A stretch of 64,000 nt of DNA from Haemonchus contortus (taxonomy: Eukaryota > Nematoda > Chromadorea > Rhabditida > Trichostrongylidae), in assembly GCA_000469685.2 (NCBI GenBank), contig LS997563.1:39410468-39474467 (forward strand), read 5' to 3'. Position numbers and translations under genes: made by a program. The notes under the pieces were generated by a model. The model saw only the letters and a list, made by a program, of their open reading frames with translations, made no database searches and had not been told where the DNA came from. Positions 46,991 to 60,166 of this stretch are shown piece after piece (within the stretch, counting starts at the first letter, position 1; each line of letters opens with the position of its first letter).

Positions 46991-49511
46991 TATGTGGGCA
47001 AAAATCGTTGGAGTCATTGCTCTACAGTTATGCTCATGAAAAGTGTGTCGAAAGGTCTAACTCGATAGTACTGTGGTCCCCGTAACTTATGACCCAAATC
47101 GATGTTACCGAAAGGAGCCCATCTTATCTCCAGAGAGGCGTCTTCCACGCTTCCTACCCTCACTACATACCTCATCATCGACCACATCAGGTGGAGGGAA
47201 TTCCGGCAGAACACCAGTACTTACTGCATCCCTTTCGAATTAGCTTTCCTTTATTGGGAACTTCATTCTCCATTCCTTCAAAACCCCTTTGAACTATTTG
47301 CAAAATACTTCTTTGTACTGACTCGATCGATTTTGATCGATACCGTCTTTGCTGTATCTCGATGAAGTTGCTCGTTCCTCTACAAATCTGTTGAACACTG
47401 TCATCTGAAAGGACTGTCGATTAGCTCGTATCGATTGAATTAATCGATTGCTATGAAAACGATGATGAATCATGTTTTTACTCTTTACTTTTTTATTCCA
47501 GTACATAAATAATGTTTAGGTGTACTGAAATGAACTTCTGAAATAGATTCCAATCAGCAAAAATCAGCTTCATTTCCGGTATTCGCTGGCTACAATTTTC
47601 CTAGTGAACGCCACCGTTTTCTTCTCAAATCAAGGGCGATGCTTTGATGACCCCTCTAAGAATTGCACTTGATGTGACCCTCTTGAATCTTGACGAATGA
47701 AATCGAATCAAAAAGAAGCGAACGGGAATTGCAAGGAAATGGAATGACCATGAGGAGAACTTTCATTTCATTTCAATTCCTTTACGTCCTTTCAGATTGA
47801 TTTATCTTCAAGTTTTTGAGCCTAATCTCGTCAAATTCCGATGATCCACTTTCCTGCTTTATTTGGGCAAAACCGTTTTAATAATCTCGTTGTTAAAAGC
47901 TTCATTCCGTTGCATTCTCGTTTTGTATTTCATAAAGGGAGGTACTATAGAAACTTCAATCTGTTCCAAGAGGTCATAGTCCGAAACATCGAATTGGTGG
48001 GAGGCACGGCGTATATTGGAGGTAGTGGGACATCATACACTTTAACAGTGTACTTTTGCAGTTTTCATGAGATTTATTTCCAGTATGATTTCATGAAGTT
48101 TTAAGTTCAAAGCGACCAATTTAGATCAATGATAGAACTTGCTCGGGCAAAGGCCCGTGCTGCTTCAATTCTGAATAGAGGTGGGATCGCCGGCGCAATC
48201 CTCGTAGGGATCGACTGTCATCATGTAAACGATTTTCTTCATGCCACGGTGGAATGGGAATAAGGTCGTCCCATAAGGAAGTAGACCTGAACTCGACAGG
48301 GAATGTACCGCAAAAAAATGATTATAATAGGTTCCAAGGGCAATATGTAATGTTAGCTCAAAGTGCTTGAAAAACGGCCTATTCTGACGTGAATATCATG
48401 TAGATATCATACTTTATAAGAAAGCATTTGATCCATCGAAGCATGAAAGTGCATGGCTCATCCTGTACAAATTAGTTTGATCCGCCTCTTTGAAGACGTT
48501 CTTGAAGAGGTGATTCATAGAGGGATCGGGTAGTTCCTAGAACTTCCTTTGGGTTTCATAGAATCACATAAGGCTGAAAGCCTTGACTTCTGGTCAACTG
48601 GGTTTTACTCACGCCCTTTTTTGAGTCATATTTTTTCGCAGAATGCACTCTCTTCCGGTCACATCAATTATGATGGAAAGTGTCCAAAGGGCTTCTTACT
48701 AATCCCCTCCAGAGCCAGTCTGTGCCTTGCTGTAACCAACCCGAATGCGCTTTAGTGTGCTGAAAAAATGATGTGTTTCAAACTGTTTTTAGTGCAAAAA
48801 GATTTTCATTGCATTTTTTGAGAAAGGTTAATCTCCGAAAGACGCCCCTCTCAAGGTTACTCTCCTTCGAATTAAAGGCTCAAAAGGTAAAAAGCAAACA
48901 ACCTGTAGCCTGCCCTTTTGGTTAACGCTCTATTCTATTCTATCGTCGATGGAACTCCATCGCTCCGCGCATGTCACGCGCCGCAGCCCACTGCGATCTC
49001 CGGGGCGCGTTTGAATGTGAAATGGTTTCAGGTTTGAATTATTTTCCCGCACGCGGCGATTTGAATATAACACCGCTGCTGAGCGGTTCTGCACGTGTCT
49101 GAGGGGAATTTTCTCCCAGTTACGCTTTACTGCCCCGTTTCTCCTCTATTTTTCACATGGGTAAAAATTCAACGCCTGATCCTACTTCCACTTTGCTTCT
49201 TCTATCAACGAATTTCATTTTTTCCCAATTAGGCTTCTAATATGCATAAAATCGCGCGGGAAAGTGGTTCAAACTGAAGCTGTTGCACGGCAAATGACGA
49301 TAGAATCGAAGCGCACCCAATGTTTTCTATGTCAACATAAATCCTGAATCCTCTTACTGTTATCGAAAACTGGCTAGGTCTGCTTCTAGAGGGCAGGGCT
49401 ACTAACGTCAAGATCGGTTAGTACTACTGCTTATTATAGGATCATAGGGCAGATATGCATTCAAATTCTTCCACAATTATGGAGCGGGTCCGCATGAGTG
49501 GCTAAACCTTG

Positions 49512-49542
<31 letters not shown>

Positions 49543-49544
49543 TT
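49512..49544 (+). repeat. TTTA tetranucleotide microsatellite
   Basis: Eight near-perfect TTTA units. Confidence 0.95.
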
Positions 49545-50075
49545 CGTATTTGTTATTCGTATATTATATTCGTCATCGTATATGATATTAAGTTTTTTTG
49601 TAAAATTCTAATTTCCACTCCATGTCGATTAGTCTAGAGGCGGATGGTGTTGTATAAGGTATTGACCCCACGACACTTGTGACCCGTGAATCAGATCTCG
49701 ACTAGGAAGCGACCAGACCGAGCGAGCTTTCCAGCGCTCCAGGATAGGTTGCCTCAGAATGCTTAGCTGGTGTAGCCTGGGTATAAAGATGCTGTGTATA
49801 CATCGAATGATATTCGCAAGCTGGCTCTACAAGGTATCTTCATGTCAAGTGCTTCTTCAGACGCCATTCTGATTCTGGGTGGAGTCAAATTTTGAAAATC
49901 CAATTATATAGTGTAAATATTGAGGTCAAAGTAATAGGTGATTTCTAAAAAATAGCGAAGCTTGGATACATGTCTGAACATCAAAAACTGGTCTCTGCCG
50001 AAAGTTTTGACAGTCCAGTTTCATCTTTTCTTTCGGGTACGGAGTCTTGATGTAATTTCGGAGATTGACCATCTA

Positions 50076-50456
50076 TTAAGATTCTATAAGGGATAGAAAG
50101 TTATTGTAGAACTCTAATCGCCGAATTTTTTTTTTTCCAGTATCGATTACGTGCGAAAGTATTAGGTCAGATCGAACATTAACGTTGTCCGTTCTTATGG
50201 TGATGTAATTTGAAGATCGTCCATAATTTGATTCTTTTGAAGTTTCATCCGATTTCTTCGCCGTTTTCATCAGTTTCCCTAATCCTCCCCTCATTACTGC
50301 TAACCAGTTCTCCGTCATCTTTTGAGTAATTAATCCATGAGCTACTGTTCTTTTTTGTATCCCTTTATGTGGGCTCCCTATGGCTCTGACCGCAGGTATA
50401 CCTACCCAAATTCGGCCTGATTTAGCTCTTATAGTAGGGTTGTCGAAGTAAATCAA
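50076..50456 (-). CDS. 126-codon open frame, unknown
   Basis: Longest minus-strand frame in this part. First ATG at the Met of KMTENWLAVMRGGLGKLM; the sequence is hydrophilic with Ser/Lys-rich stretches. The upstream stop abuts the frame, and no clear acceptor or donor is seen. Could be a short exon or chance. Confidence 0.2.
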   Translation of the reverse strand: MIYFDNPTIRAKSGRIWVGIPAVRAIGSPHKGIQKRTVAHGLITQKMTENWLAVMRGGLGKLMKTAKKSDETSKESNYGRSSNYITIRTDNVNVRSDLILSHVIDTGKKKIRRLEFYNNFLSLIES

Positions 50457-51417
50457 GCTAGTACGTGAAACTTACTGTTCACCCCTTGGGTTTTTCATTG
50501 TTTTGCTTGAATCGAACTTGTTTATCATGATCTGGTCCTATCGCTGGTTGAGAACTACACACTTCACCTATGTTTGAGACCTAAGTTTAGGTAAACATAG
50601 GATAGTGAGGTTATCCTGCTGTGCACCTTGTGCTGAGACGTTGCCACTGAGTTTTCCAGCAAATCATTTTCATTTATTGAACTTATAAACTTTCTTTTTC
50701 ATCGACTTGACATTCTATACCTTAATTTGTATAACACCTTTGTTAATTTATATACTTTTTATTTTTTGTGCATTCGCTCCCTTTTCAGAATCTCTTCTAT
50801 TCATCTGATCTTTCATTTTCCCCTGAAGCTCTACCCCACACAACTCCGCCCCTCTGGGGCTCCGCCCGCAAGTTGTAAGTATAAGCTGGCCATATGACGT
50901 GCTACCCGTAGCACCACTCACTGAAGGAACGATTTGTTAAACGATAGGGATGAGGTTAACGGAGGCGGGGCTCCCATGAGTGATTAGGGTCTACTGAATC
51001 GGAAGAAGAAAATAGGCGTATGAAATGTTCCAAATTTTCTTCCGTCACCCTTGACCCTTCGGGAAAAAAGAGAATGCCTGAATGAACTGATTCCAATACG
51101 ATTCCTCTGACCGTAAAGAAGGCCGTTATAATGACAAAATCAGGAAGGCGTTCAGAAGACCCGCTGCGTTGGTCAACCGTCGTGATTCCTAGTCGGCTGC
51201 CTCACTGCGACAACTAATAACGATTTTGGTCGCTTCTGTTCTGTCACTAAGACCGTCTTCAGCAGCATTAGAAAAGACTGTTAAGATTTCTTCCGCTAAT
51301 ATTCCAGAACATTTTTGTTTGTTATTGCACTGACACTTCTACGTCGTGTTGTTCTCAGTCAAGTGAGCCTCAGACACCTTCAAAAACTCTCAGTAAACGG
51401 GCTGGGATAAGAAAGGA

Positions 51418-51563
51418 TGATTTGGTACTGAAGTCAGAAATTGAGATCTCACAGCATCAGATCGTTTGGGAGGAATATGGCCACCTCCATTCCAGTGTGA
51501 GCCTATGAAGTGCTCAAACGACATTGTGCTTATCTGGATCCGAGTCGAACGCATGGCGCATCC
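51418..51563 (-). repeat. Dispersed SINE-like repeat, partial copy
   Basis: Minus strand: GGATGCGCCATGCGTTCGAC, GAGCACTTCATAGGCTCACA and ATTCCTCCCAAACGATCTG; the GGGAGGGATG end is lost. Confidence 0.5.
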
Positions 51564-52311
51564 AACAGGAAATTTTTCTGAGAGCTCTGAACCTCTTATA
51601 GTATTCACTGCTCTACTTTTTATTTTTAATCGTGCACGCAGCCTACCTGTTTGCAGAAATGAATATGAAGGCTTCTCCAGCTTATCTGCTTGAAATACTG
51701 TGATTAAGAGCCATTTTCCTTACCCTTCTTGGAGCAAGGAAAGATTCTCTACGAAACACTTTCTTCCGAAGATGACTCGGATTATAGCCTCAGGCTTCAT
51801 TTTTAGTTTTCTTGCTAGAAAATTCGCTTGTCGCCTCAATTCTTGAGTTTTTCGATTGCATTTTCGCCTTTCCAGAAACTCATTTCAAGGTTTCACTTTC
51901 GGGACGGGCTAGATATGGAGATTTTTCCCAGTCTCCGGGGTATCTCGTTGCAGCTCACCCTCGCCGAGATATGGCGCTTTCCAAAGATTCTCCGATCTTA
52001 AGCGCTGGTTTCAGATTACTTTGCTATTCTTTGCAAAATTTTTAGTTACTGCTCAGGATTCTTGGACCTGATGTAGTGCTGTCGATTAAGTTTTTCCACA
52101 AATTCCCGCCTATTCACAGTATTTAGGTCCCTTTGTTGGTTATGACAGAGTGATACCAGTTATGGCGATTTGTAATTTCCGAAATAAAGCCAAACTTGTC
52201 GGGAATCCTCATCTAGGTTATCGAAAGTTGATTTTTCGAAAGTGATGTCTTTTTGGTAGCTGATGGGACAGAAGAACTAAAATATTACTGAAGCACAGCC
52301 ACTCAAAATGC

Positions 52312-52474
52312 AGTCCATGGATTTTGCAAGCACTGATGATGGGTCTGTATGACAGTATGTCCTAGTGGTAGTGCGTTTTCACATCAACGGGAGACGAAAA
52401 CCGTGGTGCTGCACGGAGTTCACTTGACATACTGTCATAGAGACCATCACTAGTGTTTGCAAAGTTCATGGACT
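52312..52474. mobile_element. Inverted-repeat MITE with about 50-bp arms
   Basis: Arms 52312-52361 and 52426-52474 are inverted copies: AGTCCATG(G/A)A, TTTGCAA(G/A)CACT, TATGACAGTATGTC. The 64-nt centre starts TAGTGGTAGTGCG, which resembles a tRNA A box, but no B box follows. No clear target duplication. Confidence 0.65.
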
Positions 52475-54040
52475 CCTTTTTTTTCGCCCCATTTCTCCTT
52501 TTTCCGTTCGGAACGGTTCATTCATCCTGCTCATTTCATAGCTCTAACCTAAGTCCTCCATGCTTCAAGAAAATTTGTAGAAATTGAACTTCAGCTTCTG
52601 TAGTTCGTCCTACCCCAAATGCTGTCGAAGCGCTTCACCACCCAGTTTTCACCTTGCTGGGCAACCCATCACGGGAATTCGTCCCATTTCGCAAGATCGT
52701 ATTCACGGTCGAGGGACTGCCATCTTACCATTCGACCCATCTCTTCTGTTATGGGAACTCGATGCCCTGCAAAAATTTCCTGCTTTTTCATTTCTCGATT
52801 CTCTTCTTTCTCGATTAGTCTCGAGTTTTCTTGCTATTGTCGTCAATTATGGCTGTTGAAAGTTTTTTCTGCCTGTAAGCTTTTTGCTCAGAATGTGATA
52901 TTCCCAGAATTTTGTATCAACATTTGGTCTCGTCCCATTGAAATTCTCTTCCATGATCCGTCGAGATATGGGAGATTCTCGTTGAATTTAATCCAACTGA
53001 AAGAGAGTTCTCTCCAATCATTTTCCCACCCTTCTTGTATGACACGTTTGATATTGATATTTTAGTAGTTAGGAGGGGAGAGTTTAGTTCACATTTAAGT
53101 AAGGTACGAGTTGCGTTGCCTATTAAGCGTGCCAGAAATCGTATTAGGAGATTTCTCTGTAAGACCACCATCTTTGGAGTTGATTGTCCTCATTTACCCG
53201 CCTCCTCAATAAGTCTTTCACCATTGCCTCAACTCATTGTTCTGCCTGCAAATGGTTCATTCTTAATTATTTGGTGTTTGGTTCACGGTGTTTTTCTAGC
53301 GTTCCCTTAAGCACAGCTATCTTACCAAAGTATAGAAATAATTATGTCCTGAAATATATTTTCTTTGAAAATTATTACAAATCCGCCTTTCAGGCCAGGC
53401 CTACTGCCTACTTTGACCTGAATTTTTCGGAAAAACTTTTCGGGTCGTGGATTCTAGAGCTTCAGCTTAGTGGTCACCTCTATCAAATTCGGATATTTTT
53501 TGGAATTATTATGTTTACTATTTCTATTTTTTATCATTGTTTATCAACACTATTATTGTTGCTGTAACTAGGGCGAATGTGGTATAGCGGAAGGTTGTAA
53601 GCTGAACTGCTAATAAGGTTTTCGAGTTTTTAGGGAACACTGCATCGAGAAATAATGACGAGTTTTCTTCGTTAGAATCCATTAGGGCAGCATTCATAAG
53701 TGTGACGCACAAAAGACTTTTTAAAGGGCATAATTAAGTGAGTTAAAAATTATGTGCAGCGCTCAAATATATACGCCCGTTAGAATTAGTCCTCGTTGTA
53801 GAAGTCAGTGCAGGTAAATAATATCTAGAGAGGTGGTTCGGCATTATAAATTGATAACAAAACTTTGTAAACGCTATAGTCTTTCGTTGGTTAGTGGATG
53901 AACTGTAAACAAGCTAAGCGGCAATTTGACCAATGAAAAAAAAAAACGTTTGGTAGAGCCAAGCTCCGCCCACAAGTGAAGTCCGCCTAGATTACCTCGC
54001 AATTTTCGAGATCGTTCATGCTGTTGATACTCACTGTTAC
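52475..54040. other. Stretch without a recognisable gene
   Basis: Several overlapping plus frames of 90-148 codons occur (52584-53567), but they are Phe/Ser/Leu-rich translations of a pyrimidine-rich strand with no shared splice structure. Confidence 0.45.
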
Positions 54041-54337
54041 TCAGTTATTTTCAATTTTAGTGAACCTGAACAAGAAACAACTAGTTTCTTCTGAGCGGTG
54101 AAGTTTATACCACGGAATTAGTAGGTACTTGAAGAACTTCCAAATTCTGACTAGGTTCTTGCCTGCAGGAGGATTTTGCCGAAATTGCCGCTTATTTTTT
54201 TGCTTACGAGGGGTCTTTTTCTTTGGCTCCGCTTCGGCCACCCTAGTATTCCATAGAGCATTCAAATCTCCCCTTTCATGAGGCGCGATTGCGCGCGATA
54301 GCCGAACGCGACGCGACTTTCGGGGCTGGGTACCCAC
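54041..54337 (-). CDS. Arg/Lys-rich open frame, unknown
   Basis: 98 codons after a TGATAG acceptor-like site near 54358. Strongly basic (QPRKSRRVRLSRAIAP, EPKKKTPRKQKNKRQFRQ), like a nuclear or ribosomal tail. A possible donor AA|GTACCT lies within the frame. The GC-rich 5' part (54280-54320) differs from its surroundings. No family recognised. Confidence 0.2.
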   Translation of the reverse strand: MGTQPRKSRRVRLSRAIAPHERGDLNALWNTRVAEAEPKKKTPRKQKNKRQFRQNPPAGKNLVRIWKFFKYLLIPWYKLHRSEETSCFLFRFTKIENN

Positions 54338-57270
54338 AGCCTCTATTTCAAGCTATCATGGGGAACTTTGGGTTTCAAGTCTGTTTATTCAAGATCTTTT
54401 CTTCAGGCCCAAACCCCTGTGCAAATAGCGATCTCATTCACGATATTTAATCTTACACTTACCAGATTTCGATGTCTTCCAATCCATTCTGTTTGGTTTG
54501 ATCCTTCTGTAGAAGCTCTAAAAGTCGACATTTTCCTTGGCAGTGGAATTCATTGAAGAAACGTCAGAGCTACAAGGCTACCTACCTAAATATTCATGGT
54601 TTTGCATCTAGCTATGCATGAGAATCGCTTACCCATGAAAATTAGAGCCTTTCATGAGGCAAACTACCTGTAAAAACCGAGTTTTCCGTAGTCTCATGCA
54701 TTCTTGAGTCCCGTGCCCTGCGTCTCACGTTCCTCTTGATTATGGCAAGCAACTTAAGACTTGCAAGAAGTCTGCCATGGCTATGATCCTTCCGAATGAA
54801 TGCGTTCCACTTAACTTTTTCATTTTTATGGGACAACGATATTGATAATTTTCTAGAATATTCGCCAGGGAGTTGGCTTTCTTGATAAGAGGACATAAAT
54901 CTTACAGAACTCGTTAATTGAGATTGAGACTCCGTTTTTCTGAGGGGGTGAATTAGCTGTTCCTGCTTCTTTTTTCATGGATCCGTTCTCCAACTGCTTT
55001 CCAGCAATCGATACTCTACAAGTAAACCCCTTCGACAGTTAACTGAGTACCGTAAGATATTCGAACCGCGTAGTGATTCCGACTTCCGTTTCCGAAAATT
55101 TCGCTGCCGGAGTTTTTCGTAATACACTGCGTATACTACACTGTTTCAGTGTCTACTAATGTAACCTTTAAGTTTTCTACAAGTGCTATGATTGAATATT
55201 TGAAAATTTATTTCAAGTTAATTTTGTAGAGCTCTCGTTATCCTAGAACAAGAAACCGTGAAGGCTGAGAACAATAAGTAGGAATAAAATCTATTCTTTT
55301 ACTATTTCTCTAACTTCACTTCTTACTGTTGAAAACAATTTCCACCCTTATTTCGTTGTTTGGATGCTTTTGTTTACCTTTATGATAATTATAATTACGA
55401 TTATCAAGGAACAGGATCCGACCATCCCTAGGCTTACACTTTTAATCCGAGGTGGAGTGGTTGTTGTGTTAACGTCTAGATTACACTTGGAGAGGTCTTC
55501 GGGGTCATCTCCCAGAGCGGCAGCTGTCACCATGTCACAGTGGCGTTCGGAGGTCCAGCTTCACCGAGGTCAGAGCCTATGAGCTGGACATTCTCGTTTA
55601 TTTAAAAATTTCGTGAGCAGTTTCTATTTTCAAGAAATTGCGGAAGCTTGAGGCTTCGTTGCCCTCCAACCAGGGAAAAGGATCTCACCGACTCCTGGAG
55701 TGGCCCGAAAACTGTTAGTGCATTCGCTGTATTGGCTAAAACAAACGGTATTACTGAGTAATCTGTGACAGTTGTTACCTTCAGCCTAAATTACGGCTAA
55801 ATATCATTTGCAATTGAATTACCGCAAGTTCTCCTTAAATTCTTTGGATAAAAAATAAGAAGAAGTTAATTCTAAGTTCACTGACTTTAAGAAGTCTATG
55901 GACCAACCCGTTGTTCCAGATTGGTATTTCCAGAAGCGGCTCTGATTGAATGATTGGATTATCGATTGATCGATTTATACTGCTTCCAATCTTACATTTT
56001 ATCAGCATTTTCAAGTTCATTTTGCTTGTTCTAAATACGATCGATGCTCTTGAGCACTTACTGTGCTCTTCTCCTCTCACTGCTTTCATTTAATTACTCT
56101 TTCCGAAGTAATCTAAATGGAAAGCTACGGCAGATGGCAGTTCTTCAACTGATCCAGCGGTAGCTCCATTATCAGACGTGTCCGTCTAGTTGAAGCATTA
56201 ACTGACCGCTTTGGATTTTTTCTCTTCCGAAATGTTCTGTTATAAATTATGCTTGCTAGTACGTATGCCCTTCAATGCATGACAAATGAGGAGCAGCTCA
56301 GTCTTCTTTAATCCGCAGGCATTCTGCAAAAGGCCATCGATCCATCATGAAGAAGTAAGAACAATTGGCTACTTTAGGTTTGGAGTAGGAGCTTACTGGG
56401 AGTACGAGATGACGCTCACTCTGGGAATTACTGATTTAGGAAGTGGGGGTTTTTTTGACTCTTCTGAGAGCTGCAACCAGGTCGAACAAAGTAGGATGGA
56501 ATCTGATCAATAAGGCTTTTCAATCCATTAACAGCTCTCTTTGAATTTCAAGTCAGCCCTAGGGTAAGGTCATCAAGAAAGTGAGGAGGAGCTTATCTTT
56601 TCCTTCAAAGCTCTTTTATTTTTCCTCCACAGTGATTGGAATTTTTTCTGTCGAAGCCAACTTCATTGAAACCTTATTTGTTTACCTTCGTTGCCAAGTA
56701 ATAATAATAGTAATAGTGACCTTGGAGTGAAGCGAGAGCTGAAAGCAAGACCTTTCAATTGTAGATGTCTGTAGTGTTGTTGGTGTACCTATAGGTAATT
56801 TCGATTCTCTGAATCAGATTCAATCGGCTTAAATTGAATGTTCTATCTGATAGCTTACCAGTTACTCCTGGTAGTGGTAACGCAAATGGCGCCCCATCTC
56901 GTTTTCGTTTTAGATAAATTTCTAGTCGGATCTCCCAAAATGAGTAAGCGACTCCTTCATTGGTGAGGCATCGGCTTGTAGGGACTAAAGACCTTGCAAA
57001 AGATCCTGTTCGATCCTTTCAAAGCGGATTAAGATTAAAATGGTCCTGAAATTTTAGGAATCTAGGAAAGATTTGAGCGGTAGGCACATTCTGGTAGGAA
57101 AACTTATAGAGCGCGGTGTCCATTTTCAGTTATACTTACTTACATATTTTCTTAAATATCATGGTGAATTTGATGTTAAACGGAAATGGATTCACTTTCT
57201 TGAAAATCATGATTTACACTCTGAGAAATGATGATGCTGTGGCTGTAACAGTCAGTGTTTCCTAAATATC

Positions 57271-57310
57271 GCTATCATTCATCGGTTTTGTCTGTTATGT
57301 GATGCCGTCC
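57271..57310 (+). repeat. 40-bp direct repeat, unit 1
   Basis: GCTATCATTCATCGGTTTT...TGTGATGC.(T)TCC recurs at 58544-58582 with a few changes. The flanks do not align, so it is a short dispersed duplication. Confidence 0.55.
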
Positions 57311-57811
57311 GATCGGCGATGTTTCCACACCCACTATCAACAGATTCTCTTCAGATATTCATGAGATTCTGGCCTCTAGTTTCCCACTTCTTTTCTTTTT
57401 CTTTTTCCTTTCTTCTTTTTTCTCTTTCTGTTTACTTCCTTCTCTCTATCTGCTGTCATAAAATTCTTTCCTCTTTTTTAATTCAAGATTGGGGTGAGCT
57501 CAACCCGGATTCAACTCAGCTGTTCGGCTATTTTTATTTTATCTTACTTTTTGGAATGTGTCGAATGGCGGAGATAGATCAGTGCTGGCAGGTGGTCTTG
57601 TTCGAAAGTTAAGCGACCAACGACGGAATTCTACATAGGCTAACCGAGCGTCCTCCTCTTCGTCACACACAGTTGAGGTTCTTCCTCCATATTTTCATAT
57701 TTTGCACTACTTGAAAATCGCCTTTGAAATTCGTGAATTTCTTCCAAAATCTGAGTGAAACACGTAAACGCACACTTATCACTCGCTAGCTCTCAGAAAT
57801 TGGTATGATAC

Positions 57812-57843
57812 TCGAGTTGCAACGGAACGCGTGGCGCATCCCG
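57812..57843 (-). repeat. Dispersed SINE-like repeat, short 5' fragment
   Basis: Minus strand: CGGGATGCGCCACGCGTTCC, the conserved left end of the family; similarity fades after that. Confidence 0.3.
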
Positions 57844-58543
57844 AAATGACATAACGAGTTCCCCAGTTCATGGATGAATAGATCGGATTCATGTACATAG
57901 GCCGCATTGCATTGTTCACAGTTCATATTATATAGTAATAAGGTACATGGCATCCTTGGAGGCATGCTTGCAAATCGGGTTCCTTCTTCTACTATTTACT
58001 GCTTAGCTAATACTTATGCTTACTCTACTTACTTCTAATAACAAAAGTTATTTCAGAAGTTATGAGGTTGAGATCGAATTGACTATCGGAGACTTTGGTT
58101 TTATTTGATCTTTCGGCTAATGCACAAGCAAGACCACAGTTGTGCCTGGCTCGTTCATCATGCCTTCTACTTTATCTCAGAAACTCTGCTCATATATTCT
58201 CACGACTTTTGACCTTAATTTTAGTATTTTCTCGCATTCCTGGCCTCGATCGCCTTCCGTTATTTTCCAGAACCCGAAGTAAGGCTCTTCGTCATTGGTC
58301 ACCCGTTTGAACTTCGATATTCATCGAGTTCATCCGACTGTGATCCTCAGATTTTCTTCTTCTATGAGAACAGACGAATTTCTCGACTAAACTTCGACTT
58401 CACAATTCACCTTGTCGAATTTCATTCCTACATATTGTGAAGAATAAGCTATAGGGCTATGTACCCTCCTACTGACTGATTCTTTTACTGCTTTGGTGTA
58501 ATTACTGATGAAAAACAGCTGCTTGCAAATATTCCAACGTTCA

Positions 58544-58582
58544 GCTATCATTCATCGGTTTTTCTGTTTTAGTGATGCGTTC
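58544..58582 (+). repeat. 40-bp direct repeat, unit 2
   Basis: Partner of 57271-57310, 1.27 kb downstream in the same orientation. Confidence 0.55.
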
Positions 58583-60166
58583 CCATCTCTCTCGAGTTTT
58601 CACGGGCTCCTCGAAAGAGTTGCACTATGTACCTCTTTTGAGAAACTTCCAAAACAGAGTGAAAATTAAGAAAAGAGTTGGAGCTGGTTCTTCCGTGGGG
58701 TCCATAGTCGCTTTTTATCCATCATCTTTATTTCCTTGCTCTACTGCTCGCCTGCAGGAGTCCTCTGCTTGGACGATCTCCGTTCCTACTTTTCTACCTT
58801 CTCACCGTTTTTTATTGCTTAGGAATCATGTCAATTCTACTAGTCACTTAACAATCATTAAATTCTTCCTTCCTGTATCTTGCCCAGGAATAGGTGTCCC
58901 AGGAAATCAAAACTTGGGTGCCCTTGGCTGCTTTTCATTTCTTGGCATTTCTGAAGCAAAGGGGAAATATTCATTGGAGAGAGCCTAATTCGATACAAAT
59001 ACACCAATTCTTTTCTACAATGAAGTGTAGCTAAGTAGCCGTCGACATCGGTTCCAGCTACTTCACTCTTGAATGGGAACACTCAATGGGCACGGGAAGA
59101 GCGTGAACCTCTCAATACAGCTCTACAAAGTGGCTGTTAACCACGTAGGATACTGAGGCTTCCTTGCATACAATACTCAGTCGACCTTGTTCCACTCATC
59201 CCTTTCCACTTTCCATCACTGTTTTCATAGGTGACTAACTTCTTCATGAGTACTGTATGATTGTTACTAGTTAGGTTGGCTTTACTTTACCAAACGGAGC
59301 CTACCTTGTTGATTCCTTTGATGACCGCAGTGAAACTAGGTTTTGTTCGGTGTAAATAGTTCACAGGCACTGTTTTAACTGGCAAAAGCTCAAACATTTC
59401 ACCCTATCCCATTCATCCCGTTTCCACATTCACCCCATGTTTCTAACCTTGTAATAGTACTGAATAAGTTTCAGATTTCGAGCTGGTTTTAGTTTATCAA
59501 ATGAAGCTTTTTCTGCTGATGCCTTCAATCCTTAGTGGAATAAGCTGCGGCTTGGTGTAGTTAGTCTGTTTAGGTTATTTTATGGGGTAAAAATTCAAGT
59601 ACATATAAATCAAATATTCATCAAATAAAAACTAAATCAAAAATAAGTAGGATTGAGAACTGAAAAGTCTACTCATTAGTATTTTTATACAATTAATCAG
59701 CAGAATCTTAATTAAGTCGCGTTTTGATTGACAGATTTGCCATCCTCCTTTCATTTCACGTATCCTTTAAATTTTCTAGGAAGATTGGAAAAAATCGCCG
59801 ACTGAAAGACTTCAATTAAGCTTGGAAATATCAGGGAAGGCTTAATCTGACCTGCATCGGATTACTGTAACTGCTTTTCCTTTGACTGGCGAGTTTGATC
59901 CGAAATCTAGATAACGTGAAAATCATTCCAGAATGATTCCTGTAATTTGAGTATCTCCCGACTTCCGACAGCTTCCCTTTCCATCATATAAAGTGTCTAG
60001 TAGGATATGTTTACCAGCTTAACATTGTCGTTATGTAGATCTGATTATTCTGGGGCCTGGTCAACAACATTTTTGAGTTCATTTCGTGTTGTTATGCTAA
60101 CATTCGATTCGTCTTAATCCTTCTAGATATCTCCTTTTAAAAAATGTATTGAAAATTTTTTTTCAG

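Larger units (their letters stand above)
42425..49511. other. Gene-poor stretch
   Basis: Contains CpG-rich patches with GCACGCGGCG at about 43725 and 49050 and around 44300, a tRNA-like sequence at 45000 and a polypurine tract. Frames of 100-143 codons (44275-44822, 45401-45706) are hydrophobic or repetitive and look like chance. Confidence 0.45.
54360..60166. other. Gene-poor stretch
   Basis: AT-rich with the 40-bp duplication and one SINE-like fragment. The 138-codon frame at 58572-58988 shows no family resemblance. Confidence 0.45.

Noticed and set aside
52584..53567. Series of overlapping plus frames up to 148 codons
   Set aside because: Open because the strand is T/C-rich; no consistent exon chain.
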